A stretch of DNA of 64,000 nucleotides. It comes from Haloarchaeobius sp. HME9146. GTDB taxonomy: Archaea > Halobacteriota > Halobacteria > Halobacteriales > Natrialbaceae. The notes under the pieces are model-generated. The model was not told the origin of the DNA. It saw only the letters and a program-made list of their open reading frames with translations, and ran no database searches. This document shows positions 26,650-34,901 of the stretch, piece after piece. Location of the stretch: assembly GCF_025399835.1 (NCBI RefSeq), contig NZ_JAODVR010000001.1, positions 3,286,001-3,350,000 of the forward strand, in the 5' to 3' direction. Position 1 is the stretch's first letter. The number at the start of each line of letters is the position of its first letter. The translations under genes and the position numbers were made by a program.

Positions 26650-28356
26650 ATGCGCCTGCTGTGTATCCATTCGGCCCGACTGGCCGTCGAGGCGGCAACC
26701 GCGGCCAGCGACGCGGCCGCGGTCCGCGGGCCACCCGACCCGGTGGAACTGTCGGACTGCCTCACCGTCGCCGTCACCGTCGAACCCGGTGACCTGACCG
26801 ACGGGGTGGCCGCCCAGGCCGCCGCCGAGGTCCGGGAGACGGCCGACAAGCTCGCCGTCGACGCCCTCGCGCTCGTCCCCACGGAGCACCTGAGCGACCG
26901 CCCTGCCGACGACGAGGCCACGGACCGTGTGCTGGACGCGGTCGAGGCCGCCCTCACCGACGATTTCACCGTCGTTCGGGCCCCTCGCGACTGGTTCCTC
27001 GCGCTCGACCTCGAGACGAAGGGACACCCCTACGCGGCACAGTCGGTTCGCGTCACCGCGGCGGACGTCCCCGCGGAGGCACCCCCCGAGCATCGCGACT
27101 GGCTCCTCCTGACGCCCGATGGCGAACAGCACGAACCGCTGGCCGAGTCGGCGTCCCTCTCAGGGGCGCAGAAGGCCGTGATGAACGCCGGAGGCGAAGG
27201 TGCTCCCGGCAGCACCGGGTCGGAGCCGTCTGTCGACTCGCTCCTGTCCGACCATGGATTCGCGAGCGTCGACAGGGACACCCCTGACGGAATCCGGTAT
27301 CTGCCACGGGGGGCACTGCTCCGGCGGTCGCTCCGCGACGTGGTCGAGGACCGCGCGGCTGCCGCCGGTGCGACACCGGTCGAGTCGGAAGCGGCAGCCG
27401 GACAGGCTCCCGGGACGGCGGGTGGCACGGGACGGGAACTCATCGAAGCCATGGACCGGTCGACCGTGGACGCCCCGGTGCGACTGTTCGAAGTGCAGAC
27501 GAAGCCGACTGGCCGGGCATCGGGCTCCAACAGGCACCCCTTCCGACACCAGCGAACCGCGACGGTCCCGACACTCACCTCGCTGACACCAGGCGGTGAC
27601 AGCGCCAGGGCGGAGTTCGAGACGCTGGCAAGGCTCACGGTCGACGTTCACGACGCCATCGGGCTCGACCCGGTCCTCACGGTCCGAACCTCGTCCGCGT
27701 TCTGGGAGCGGTCCCGGGACTGGCTGGTCGACCTCGTCCGCTCGCTCGACCGGCCAGCGCTGGTCGACCGCCGGCCCGAGACCCCCGACTGGACGGTCAG
27801 ACTCGACCTCGCGGTCGCACCCGACGGGCGGGCACCGGTCGAGACCGGGACGGTCGCGCTCGAACCCGCGCCGGGCACAGGTGAGAACCGGGCACGCCTC
27901 CACTGCGAACCGGTCGGGAGCATCGAAGCGGTGACGGCAGCACTGCTGTCGCGGGCCGCCGCCATGGACCGGCCACGGCTCCCGACGTGGCTCGCGCCGA
28001 CACAGGTCCGGTTCGTCCCCGTGGAGTCCGAGCATCTCGCGCACTGCGAGTCGCTGGCCGAGACGGTGGCGGCGGCCGGTATCCGGGTCGACGTGGACGA
28101 CCGGACCGACGACACCGTCGGACGCCGCCTCTCGGCTGCGACCACCGACTGGGTTCCCTACCTCGCAGTCGTCGGTGACCAGGAGGCCGACGGGGACCAG
28201 CTGAAGGTACAGGTACGAGCGAACGGGACCGAGGTGGCCCTCACGGTCACGGAACTCGTCGAAGCCGTACAGGCGGCTGTGAGCGACACCCCCCGGAGCC
28301 GCTGGTCGCTCCCTCGCCGGTGCAGCCAGCAGCCGCGGTTCGCCGAGACTACCTGA
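26650..28356 (+). CDS. Degenerate threonyl-tRNA synthetase-like protein (editing domain, decayed core, anticodon-binding domain)
   Basis: The 568-residue protein begins MRLLCIHSARL, the archaeal ThrRS editing domain, with KGHPYAAQSVRV (about 125-135) matching the family's KGHPLAELSR. The middle (about 250-420) aligns with the class II core (RLFEVQT, HRQRTATVPTLTSL-like, SSAFWERSRDWLVDLV, GTVALEP) but the Cys/His zinc ligands are not seen, the motif 2 loop is shortened, and the motif 3 position reads GSIEAVTAALL where the family has Arg after GSVE. The anticodon-binding domain is intact (PTWLAPTQVRFVPV, VRVDVDDRTDDTVGRRL-type block). It probably cannot charge tRNA but may bind or edit it. Confidence 0.8.
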   Translation: MRLLCIHSARLAVEAATAASDAAAVRGPPDPVELSDCLTVAVTVEPGDLTDGVAAQAAAEVRETADKLAVDALALVPTEHLSDRPADDEATDRVLDAVEAALTDDFTVVRAPRDWFLALDLETKGHPYAAQSVRVTAADVPAEAPPEHRDWLLLTPDGEQHEPLAESASLSGAQKAVMNAGGEGAPGSTGSEPSVDSLLSDHGFASVDRDTPDGIRYLPRGALLRRSLRDVVEDRAAAAGATPVESEAAAGQAPGTAGGTGRELIEAMDRSTVDAPVRLFEVQTKPTGRASGSNRHPFRHQRTATVPTLTSLTPGGDSARAEFETLARLTVDVHDAIGLDPVLTVRTSSAFWERSRDWLVDLVRSLDRPALVDRRPETPDWTVRLDLAVAPDGRAPVETGTVALEPAPGTGENRARLHCEPVGSIEAVTAALLSRAAAMDRPRLPTWLAPTQVRFVPVESEHLAHCESLAETVAAAGIRVDVDDRTDDTVGRRLSAATTDWVPYLAVVGDQEADGDQLKVQVRANGTEVALTVTELVEAVQAAVSDTPRSRWSLPRRCSQQPRFAETT

Positions 28357-29374
28357 GGCCGATACCGGGCACGTCGTCGAGGTCGATGGCCCCGCCAGGG
28401 CGGACCGGCCCGTCGTAGGGGTCCGCATCCGCTGCCAACAGGAGGGAACCGTCGAGGTCGACGTAGTCACACAGCGGCGCGAGCTGCCCGCCCGCGGAGA
28501 TGGCCGCGTCGGACTCGATCATGCAGCCGAGCATGACCTCGAGCCCGTGAGCACGGGCGGTGTGAATCATCCGCCTGGCCTCGACCAGCCCACCGCACTT
28601 CATGAGCTTGAGGACGACCACGTCGGCCCGGTCGGCGACCCGGGGTACGTCGTCGAGTTCGACGCAGGATTCGTCGACGGCAACGGGCAGTGGGGAGTGT
28701 TCGTACACGTAGCGGAGCCCCTCGGGGTCCTCGGCGGACACCGGTTGCTCGACGAACTCCACGTCGTACTCGGCGAGCCACTCGGCGTTCCCGACCGCCT
28801 CCTTCGGCGTCCACGCCTCGTTGGCGTCGACCCGGATGGTCGCGTCGGGGGCGGCGTCGGCCACCGCGGCGATGCGGGCCCGGTCGTCGTCGGTGCCGAC
28901 CTTCACCTTCAGGATGTCGTAGCCGTCGTCGGCCGCGCGGGCCGCCTTCTCACCCATCGTCTCCGGGTCGGCGATACCGACCGTGTAGGAGGTCTCGGGT
29001 GCCTCGTCCGGGTCGAGCCCCCAGTACTGCCACAGCGGGAGTCCGGTTCGTTTGCCCACGAGATCGTGGAGCGCGATGGAGACGGCGGTTCGGGCGGCCG
29101 GGTTGCCGCGAATCGACTCCCGGAGGTCGGCCTCGATGGCCGCGACCTGGAACGGGTCGTCGATGGCTTCGAGGTCGGGCCGCAGGCCTTCGAGGACGGC
29201 CTCGACCGTGTCTGCAGTCTCGCCGTAGTGGACCGAGGGAGCGGCCGCACCGATACCCTCGTGCTCCCCGTCGGAGAGCCTGACGAGGACGTTCTCGGCC
29301 ACGTCCTGCGAGCCCCGCGAGATGGTGAACGTCTCCGCGAGTTCCAGCGAGACGCGCTCGACGTCGACGTTCAT
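28349..29374 (-). CDS. dgcA: Enolase-superfamily epimerase, DgcA-like (N-acyl-Glu racemase or dipeptide epimerase)
   Basis: The 341-residue protein has the enolase-superfamily active site of the Ala-Glu epimerase group: K156-x-K158 in ILKVKVG, metal ligands D183 (RVDANEAW), E209 (FVEQP) and D234 (AVDES), and the opposite Lys about 256 in LKLMKCGG. It overlaps the upstream DUF1611 gene by 4 bp (ATGA). In Pseudoalteromonas a DUF1611 protein (DgcN) N-acetylates D-Glu and the linked enolase-family protein (DgcA) racemises the product, so the same D-glutamate route is inferred here. It is convergent with the ThrRS-like gene, overlapping its last 8 bp. Confidence 0.85.
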   Translation of the reverse strand: MNVDVERVSLELAETFTISRGSQDVAENVLVRLSDGEHEGIGAAAPSVHYGETADTVEAVLEGLRPDLEAIDDPFQVAAIEADLRESIRGNPAARTAVSIALHDLVGKRTGLPLWQYWGLDPDEAPETSYTVGIADPETMGEKAARAADDGYDILKVKVGTDDDRARIAAVADAAPDATIRVDANEAWTPKEAVGNAEWLAEYDVEFVEQPVSAEDPEGLRYVYEHSPLPVAVDESCVELDDVPRVADRADVVVLKLMKCGGLVEARRMIHTARAHGLEVMLGCMIESDAAISAGGQLAPLCDYVDLDGSLLLAADADPYDGPVRPGGAIDLDDVPGIGLR

Positions 29375-30384
29375 AGAATCGCCTCCAGCAGGTCGTCGGC
29401 GTCGAAGCGGACCAGGTCGGCCGCGGGTGCGTCGATGGCGTCGGCGAACTCCTCGAGGGCCTCACGGGCCGCCTCGTCCGACTCGATTCCCGACGTGTTG
29501 AGCGACCCGCCGACCACCTCGGTCTCGTGGACCGGCGCAGCCAGGGACTCGTACAGGTCGACGTACGTGTCGAGGTCCTGGAGCGGGTAGTCCTCGTACC
29601 CGTGGACGCGCTCCTGGCCCGCCCGATGGCAGAGGACGAGTTTGTCCGGCTGGGCACCGTGGAGGATGCCACAGGTGACGGCGGAGTACGCCGGGTGCGT
29701 GATGGCGCCCTGCCCCTCGACGAACAGGTAGTCGTGGTCGTCGCCCTTCTCCAGTATCATCTCCTCGACCGCGCCGGCGGTGAAGTCGCTCACGACCCGG
29801 TCGATGGGGTTGCCCCACCCCTCTATCATGATGCCAGTCTGTCCGGTCGGGATGACGGCCGCGTCGTGGCCGGCCTCGCGGGCGGCCTCGCACAGCTCCA
29901 TCGTCGCCGTCATCTTCCCGACCGAGCAGTCCGACCCGACCGTGAGGACGACCTCGGCGTCGACCTGCCCGGCGACGCCCTGGGCCACCGTCAGGTCGGC
30001 GTCGGGCTTGCGGACGTCCCAGATGTCGCAGTCGTGTTCGGCCGCGAGGCTCGCGAACTCCTCGTCGTCTTCGAGGAAGTAGTGGAGGCCGGCGACGAGG
30101 TCGCAGCCCCGTTCGAGCGCGGTCCGGACGTCGTCGCGCCAGGACTCGTCGAAGCCGCCGCCGATGGGGGCGATGCCGATGACGAGCGCGTCACACTCGG
30201 GCGCGTCGGCCATCGAGTCCACCACGGGGGCGTCCTGCACGTCGCCGACGAAGTCGTTGACGCGAGCGCCGGCTTCGTCGCGGTCCAGGACGGCGACGAC
30301 CTCGTCGTCCGAGTAGCGCAACAGGCCGAGTGCGGTCTTCGCGCGGTCCGGGAACTTCTCGTGGGCGAGGATGGCGATTCGCAT
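29371..30384 (-). CDS. dgcN: DUF1611 protein, DgcN-like N-acetyltransferase
   Basis: The 337-residue protein has an N-terminal Rossmann-like domain (1-120, from MRIAILAHEKFPDRAK) and a C-terminal domain with the P-loop-like VGSDCSVGKMTATMEL (149-164), PTGQTGIM and VEGQGAITHP. This is the DUF1611 family, of which a characterised bacterial member, DgcN, is a D-glutamate N-acetyltransferase. It is followed with a 4-bp overlap by the dgcA-like gene, so the two are one operon. A substrate of another N-acyl amino acid cannot be excluded. Confidence 0.85.
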   Translation of the reverse strand: MRIAILAHEKFPDRAKTALGLLRYSDDEVVAVLDRDEAGARVNDFVGDVQDAPVVDSMADAPECDALVIGIAPIGGGFDESWRDDVRTALERGCDLVAGLHYFLEDDEEFASLAAEHDCDIWDVRKPDADLTVAQGVAGQVDAEVVLTVGSDCSVGKMTATMELCEAAREAGHDAAVIPTGQTGIMIEGWGNPIDRVVSDFTAGAVEEMILEKGDDHDYLFVEGQGAITHPAYSAVTCGILHGAQPDKLVLCHRAGQERVHGYEDYPLQDLDTYVDLYESLAAPVHETEVVGGSLNTSGIESDEAAREALEEFADAIDAPAADLVRFDADDLLEAIL

Positions 30385-30415
30385 GCCCGCTGGTTTCCAT
30401 CGCGAGCAAAAAAGC

Positions 30416-30715
30416 CTACTTTCTCCGGGCGTTCTCGTAGCTGGCCCGAAGGTACGGTTCGGCCGCGTCGAGGTCGGTCAGCGAGACGACCGCCCACGCC
30501 GCCGCGGTCAGCCCCTCGGTGATGAACGGTTCGACCGGAACGAGCGAGGCGAGTTCCTCGCGCTCGGGCGGCGTGAGCGTCGTGAGTGCGAGTCTGTCCT
30601 CGTCCACCAGGGCGAACAGTCGCTCGTCGACGGTGAACGACGGGTGGCCGAACAGCCGTCGTTGCTCGACCCCGTCCCATGCACCGACGACCGATTCGAC
30701 GACCGTGACGGTCAC
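30416..30715 (-). CDS. TfoX/YjbR-like small protein, 99 aa
   Basis: A compact protein with RRLFGHPSFTVDERLFALVDEDRLAL (in two parts, residues 19-44) and a C-terminal helix ending EPYLRASYENARRK. The pattern of a mixed fold with a FA-V-D core resembles the TfoX N-terminal or YjbR/MmcQ fold. Function unknown in archaea. It lies 32 bp upstream of the dgcN start on the same strand and could be co-transcribed. Confidence 0.65.
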   Translation of the reverse strand: MTVTVVESVVGAWDGVEQRRLFGHPSFTVDERLFALVDEDRLALTTLTPPEREELASLVPVEPFITEGLTAAAWAVVSLTDLDAAEPYLRASYENARRK

Positions 30716-30820
30716 GGAGTCCCCCCGGCTCTGCTGACACCCATACCGAACCTATGTCACCATCGCTCTTGGCTGTTTCAGGGCCGCTGACTGGCCAAAA
30801 GAGATTAAACGAGTTGGGCG

Positions 30821-30826
30821 GGAGGT
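30821..30826 (+). promoter_or_regulatory. Shine-Dalgarno site of the frameshifted kinase gene
   Basis: GGAGGT lies 6 bp before the ATG at 30833, a strong anti-16S match that is unusual here since most genes in this window look leaderless. It fixes the start of the gene. Confidence 0.65.
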
Positions 30827-30832
30827 AGTAAC

Positions 30833-32553
30833 ATGGTTCCTGGTGTCATACTCGCCGCGCCAGTGACGGTTCTCGGTGGCTGTGCCGCGGTGATGGTGGC
30901 ACTCGGTGTGCTCGCCTTCCGCCGTCACGACGTGCCCGGAACCGGGGCGTTCGGCGTCCTGACACTCGGTATCGCCTTCTACGCGTCGGCCTACGCCGTC
31001 GCGCTGTCGACACCCGTCACGGCGGAGACGGCTCGACTGTTCTGGGAGCGGGTGATGTGGTTCGGCATCACCGCCATCCCCATCGCCTGGTTCGTCTTCG
31101 CGGTGGAGTACACCGGCCACGAGGGGTGGTTGGACCGACGTATCCTCGCCGCGCTCTGTGTCCCCCGATGGTGGGCATCGTGCTCCTCTGGGTCGCCCCC
31201 GAGACGTACCTCTGGCCCGCCTACGACCTCCGGACGTGGAACGGGCTCACACTCATCGACCAGCAGTACACACCCCTGTTCTGGGTGCTGTACGGCTACG
31301 AACTGCTTCTCATGCTCATCGGGACCGCCATGCTGTTCCGCCACGGCGTGGTCACCGACGGGGTCTACCGCGGCCAGACCGCAGCCTTCGTCGTCGGCGC
31401 GTGCGTCCCCGGCATCGCGAACCTCGCCTCCATCTTCGGCTACGCTGCCTCCCCCGGGCTCGACCTGACTCCCTACGCCTTCGCCATCACGGGGCTGGCG
31501 TTCGGCGTCGCCATCTTCCGTCACGAGGGGTTCGACTGGGTGCCGGCGTCGCGCCGCCTCGGCCAGCAGGTGATGGTCGAGAACATGACCGAAGCCGTCG
31601 TCCTCGTCGACCACGACGACCGCATCGTCGACGCCAACCCCGCCGCCACCGAGGCGCTCTTCGGGGGCAGAGGGACCCCGACCGGTGCGTCACTGAACGA
31701 GGTCCTCCCCGCCGTCTCCGCCCGCCGGGACGGGGGCAGTGCCCAGACCAGGACGGTGGTCGACGACCAGGTGTACGAGGTGAGCGGGTCGACTGTCACC
31801 GACCACCGCGACCGGGAACTCGGCCGCGTCCTCGTGTTCACCGACGTGACCGAGCGCCACCGCCGCGACAAGCGCCTGTCGGTCCTCAACCGGGTGCTCC
31901 GACACAACGTCCGCAACGACGTGACCATCGTCGACGGCTACGCACAACTGCTCGAAGAACAGACCGAGGACGACGACCTCGCGACCGCTGCGGCCGACAT
32001 CCGCGAGGTCGCTGGCGACATCGTGGCCATCTCGAAACGTGCCCGGGAGCTCCAGCTCGTGCTCGACTCGGATGGCGAGACGGTCGGCAACCTCACGGAC
32101 CGGCTGACGGCGGTCGTCTCGGCGGTGCGGTCCAGGTACCCCGACGTTCGGGTCGATGCCGACATCCCGCCCGGGGCGATGGTGCCCAGCCCCGACGTGT
32201 GCGAGACGGTCGTCGAGAACCTGCTGGTCAACGCGGCCGCACACAACACCGGCGAACGACAGCACGTCTGGCTGACCGCCGAGCGCGACGGCGACGACCT
32301 GCTCGTCGTCGTCGCGGACGACGGCCCAGGCATCCCGAGTTCCGAGCGCGCGCCGCTCTCGAACGAGGCGGAGACGCCGCTCGACCACGGGAGTGGGCTC
32401 GGGCTCTGGGTCGTCAACTGGGGCGTCCACGCCGTCGGTGGCGACGTGACCTTCGACACCGGCGACGACGGCACCGTCGTCACCGTCACCCTGCCCTTGG
32501 CCACGGTCGACGAGGGCGAATCCAACGTCGCAGACGCCTTAGAGCAGGCGTAA
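30833..32553 (+). pseudogene. Membrane sensor histidine kinase with a -1 frameshift
   Basis: The first frame (from 30833) encodes the N-terminal half of a 7TM sensor region (histidine-kinase N-terminal 7TM type), and the second frame, running to 32553, continues it with VGIVLLWVAPETYLWPAYDL, more TM helices, PAS (with VENMTEAVVLVDHDDRIVDANPAA-type sequence), HisKA (RVLRHNVRNDV, His in HNVRND) and HATPase (N-box NLLVNAAAHN, GSGLGLWV). The frames join at a run of five C (31162-31166); a sixth C restores a single 570-residue kinase. This may be a sequencing error, a recent mutation or slippage. The gene ends overlapping the convergent Vms1-like gene by 15 bp. Confidence 0.75.
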
Positions 32554-33426
32554 CCGGGTCGAGAAGAACTCGTGGAACGCGTCGTCGAGCGCGGCTCTCG
32601 GGTCGCCGGTGGCGTCGACGGCCGCGGTCGCGACCGCCTCGTCCGCGAACTCCCGGACGAGCCGGCGGTCGCCGACGACCACGAGCCGGTCGGCGTCGCG
32701 GTCGGCGATGGCCTCCCGACAGTCGTCGAGGTGGGAGTCGATCTGTTCGTCGCGGATGCGCTCGAAGCGTGCCTGTGAGAAGCCGCCCTTCGAGTGCTTG
32801 CCCTTCACGTCGCTCTCGAACCCGGAGACTGCGACTCGCTCGGTGCCCTCGTAGGTCCCGAGCGCGAACAGGTCCGCGCGGACGAGCGCCAGCGAGAAGC
32901 GCCCCACGGGCTCGACCCAGGCGCGGTCGAGACGGAACGACTCACCCCACTCGCAGAACTCCTCGGGCGCGAGCGGCGCGTCGAGGGCCACCTGGACCAG
33001 TCCGGCGTCGTCGGTGTAGTACAGACACGGCGCGGCCCGGTCGAGCAGCGTGGCGCGCTGGCCGAGCGTCTCGGCGGCCGCCTCGGGGACCTCGTCGGTC
33101 ACCATCGCGGAGAGGGCACCCTCGGGGCCGGTCTCGACGCTCGCCAGTCGGTCGAGCACCTCGGACAGTCGCTCCCCGTGGAGGTCCTCCTGTCCCCGGA
33201 ACGCGAGGTCGGTCTCGTCGGTGTCGACCCGGTCGAGTTCGCCCTCGAGCTGGGCGATGCGGTCTTCGAGCCGGTTCACCCGCTCCTCGGCGTCCTGTCT
33301 CGCGGTCGCGGCGTCGGCGCGACGCTCCTGTTCGGCCTCCAGCTGGTTCTGGAGGCGCTGCTTGTCGGCCTCCAGCTCCTCGATGCGCGTCTTCAGTTCG
33401 GCGCGGCCGAGCAACTCGTCGAGCAT
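32539..33426 (-). CDS. Vms1/Ankzf1-type peptidyl-tRNA hydrolase (VLRF1)
   Basis: The 295-residue protein starts with a coiled coil (about 3-65). The core is an eRF1-like domain with the hallmark KGKHSKGGFSQARFERIRDEQI spread over about residues 203-224, the family equivalent of the eRF1 GGQ-region; the catalytic Gln is in GGFSQ. Members release peptidyl-tRNA from stalled ribosomes. The C-terminal part has VVVGDRRLVREF as in eRF1 domain 3. The start at 33426 (MLDELLGRAE) is chosen because a longer frame reads through a disordered tract. It follows a 137-residue gene by 28 bp. Confidence 0.85.
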   Translation of the reverse strand: MLDELLGRAELKTRIEELEADKQRLQNQLEAEQERRADAATARQDAEERVNRLEDRIAQLEGELDRVDTDETDLAFRGQEDLHGERLSEVLDRLASVETGPEGALSAMVTDEVPEAAAETLGQRATLLDRAAPCLYYTDDAGLVQVALDAPLAPEEFCEWGESFRLDRAWVEPVGRFSLALVRADLFALGTYEGTERVAVSGFESDVKGKHSKGGFSQARFERIRDEQIDSHLDDCREAIADRDADRLVVVGDRRLVREFADEAVATAAVDATGDPRAALDDAFHEFFSTRLRLL

Positions 33427-33454
33427 CGAGTAGAACCGTGCGAGCCGGACACTT

Positions 33455-33868
33455 CTACGTTCCGGCGTCGGGACCGCCACCGACCGACCAGCCGTCGCGT
33501 GAACTGCCGCCAGCACCGGGTTCTCCGGCTCCGTCGGACAGCCGCGTCTCGCCGTAGCCGGTGAACTGGAGCAACTGGCTGGCCCGGTCCGCCTTGGCGA
33601 GGAAGACCTCCGTGAGTGCGGGCGGGGTGTCGATGTCGAGTCGGTCGAACAGCCGGTCCGGGACGGCCTCGTCCCCGTGGACCGCGAGGTGGGCCGTGTC
33701 GAGTTTCATCACGAGGGGGCTGTCGAGTCGCGTGATGCCCGACCCGTCGTGGTAGAGTTGTTCGGTGACGCGTTCGTGCTGGGTGCGTGCCATGACGGCA
33801 CCGTCCTGCTCGGAGGGCGTGACGTAGAGCCGCCCGAGATAGTAGCTGCGAGAGAATTCCTCGAACAT
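33455..33868 (-). CDS. Haloarchaeal conserved protein, DUF5802-like, 137 aa
   Basis: The first 105 residues are conserved-looking and beta-rich (FEEFSRSYYLGRLYVTPSE, then AVMARTQHERVTEQLY and HLAVHGDEAVP); the last 30 are Gly/Ser-rich and probably disordered. I believe it belongs to the haloarchaea-only DUF5802 family, of unknown function. It lies just upstream of the Vms1-like gene and may share its promoter, which would link it to ribosome rescue. An inverted repeat sits just upstream of its start. Confidence 0.68.
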   Translation of the reverse strand: MFEEFSRSYYLGRLYVTPSEQDGAVMARTQHERVTEQLYHDGSGITRLDSPLVMKLDTAHLAVHGDEAVPDRLFDRLDIDTPPALTEVFLAKADRASQLLQFTGYGETRLSDGAGEPGAGGSSRDGWSVGGGPDAGT

Positions 33869-33878
33869 CGCTGTGCGG

Positions 33879-33903
33879 TTGTGTGCAAGTCAGTGTCACA
33901 CAA
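33879..33903. promoter_or_regulatory. Inverted repeat TTGTGTG...CACACAA at a promoter
   Basis: Perfect 7-bp arms separated by 11 bp lie directly upstream of the minus-strand start at 33868. A TATA-like box for that strand is at 33919-33926. The repeat therefore spans the likely transcription start, as an operator would. Confidence 0.4.
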
Positions 33904-33918
33904 AAGCGTTCTGGGGAG

Positions 33919-33926
33919 TACTTATA
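33919..33926 (-). promoter_or_regulatory. TATA box of the DUF5802-Vms1 genes
   Basis: On the minus strand GATATAAG stands about 50 nt before the start at 33868, so a short leader is expected. Confidence 0.45.
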
Positions 33927-34026
33927 TCGGACCGCAATTCGACCGTGAAACGCCCAGAGAAACGGTTCTGAACGAATCGAAAACCGTCTGGAGAGCGCGC
34001 GTGAACGGTCCGAACGGTGTCCCGAC

Positions 34027-34032
34027 TTTTTA
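34027..34032 (+). promoter_or_regulatory. TATA-like box of the secreted coiled-coil gene
   Basis: TTTTTA ends 25 nt before the ATG at 34058 and supports that start rather than the adjacent GTG at 34055. Confidence 0.5.
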
Positions 34033-34057
34033 GTAGTCGGTGATGTAGGAATATGTG

Positions 34058-34858
34058 ATGCGGAGCATACTCGCCGTGGTGCTCAGTCTCTCGCTCATCA
34101 CAGGGGCGGTTTCCGTCGCAGCGACGGGGTCCCAGCCAGGGCTCTCTCTGGCAGCGGGTGAAGAGCATGGGGACGTGCAGCTACCCGACAACAACACGAC
34201 GGACGGTAACTCGTCCATGGGGGCACAGGTCTCCACGTTCATGCAGTCGAGCGCGACCGACGCGAACGCCTCGGTCGACTCTGGCATGTGGAGCGCCGCC
34301 TACAACGGCTCGAAATCGAACGAGTCGAAGGCAGCGCTCGTCACCCAACGTGTGAACGATATCGACGCGCGACTGGCGGCACTCGAGAAGAAGAAGCAAC
34401 GACTGCAGGACCGGAAGGACGAGATGAACCCGGTCGCCTACAAGGCCCAGCTCGCGGCCATCACGAGCCAGCTGGCCGCCATCTCCGAGGACATCAACCA
34501 GACGGAGACGAGGGCGGAGGAGGTCGGCGTGAACACGACGAAGCTCGAGGAGCTTCGGACGAACGCCAGTGACATGGCCGGGCCCGAGGTCGCCGCGATG
34601 GCGCGCGAACTCGCCGGCAATGGCCCACCAGAGGACATCCCCGGGCTCGGCCCCGACAAGGGTGAGAACCAGGGAGCCGACAACGAGACGGACGGCAACA
34701 GTGGTCCCCCGGACAACACGGGAAATGACAACGTGACCGGGAACGGGACCGACGGTCAGGGCCCGCCGGACGACCCGGGCAGTGGTGGCGGTGGCGGTGG
34801 TAACGACGGCGGCAACGCCCCTAGCGTCATCGCAGACCGTATCGCGGCACGGCGATAA
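34058..34858 (+). CDS. Secreted coiled-coil protein rich in N-glycosylation sites
   Basis: The 266-residue protein has a signal peptide (1-22, ending near SVAATG), a central coiled coil (about 93-160, with AALEKKKQRLQDRKDEM) and a long Gly/Pro/Asn/Asp-rich tail. About eleven N-x-S/T sequons occur (NTT, NSS, NAS, NGS, NES, NQT, NTT, NAS, NET, NVT, NGT), so it is likely a heavily glycosylated external protein. There is no C-terminal anchor. The next gene is a winged-helix regulator, possibly linked to its expression. The function is unknown. Confidence 0.75.
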   Translation: MRSILAVVLSLSLITGAVSVAATGSQPGLSLAAGEEHGDVQLPDNNTTDGNSSMGAQVSTFMQSSATDANASVDSGMWSAAYNGSKSNESKAALVTQRVNDIDARLAALEKKKQRLQDRKDEMNPVAYKAQLAAITSQLAAISEDINQTETRAEEVGVNTTKLEELRTNASDMAGPEVAAMARELAGNGPPEDIPGLGPDKGENQGADNETDGNSGPPDNTGNDNVTGNGTDGQGPPDDPGSGGGGGGNDGGNAPSVIADRIAARR

Positions 34859-34870
34859 GCACAGACATTC

Positions 34871-34875
34871 TTTTA
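34871..34875 (+). promoter_or_regulatory. TATA-like box of the winged-helix regulator
   Basis: TTTTA sits 26 nt upstream of the ATG at 34902 and predicts a leaderless mRNA, independent of the preceding gene. Confidence 0.45.
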
Positions 34876-34901
34876 CGCGCCCCTCGCCAAGGTTGGCATA
34901 G

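Noticed and set aside
31158-33557. An Arg/Pro-rich plus-strand frame of about 800 residues
   Set aside because: Composition (Arg, Pro and Gly only) shows it is an out-of-frame reading of the sensor kinase and antisense of the Vms1-like gene.
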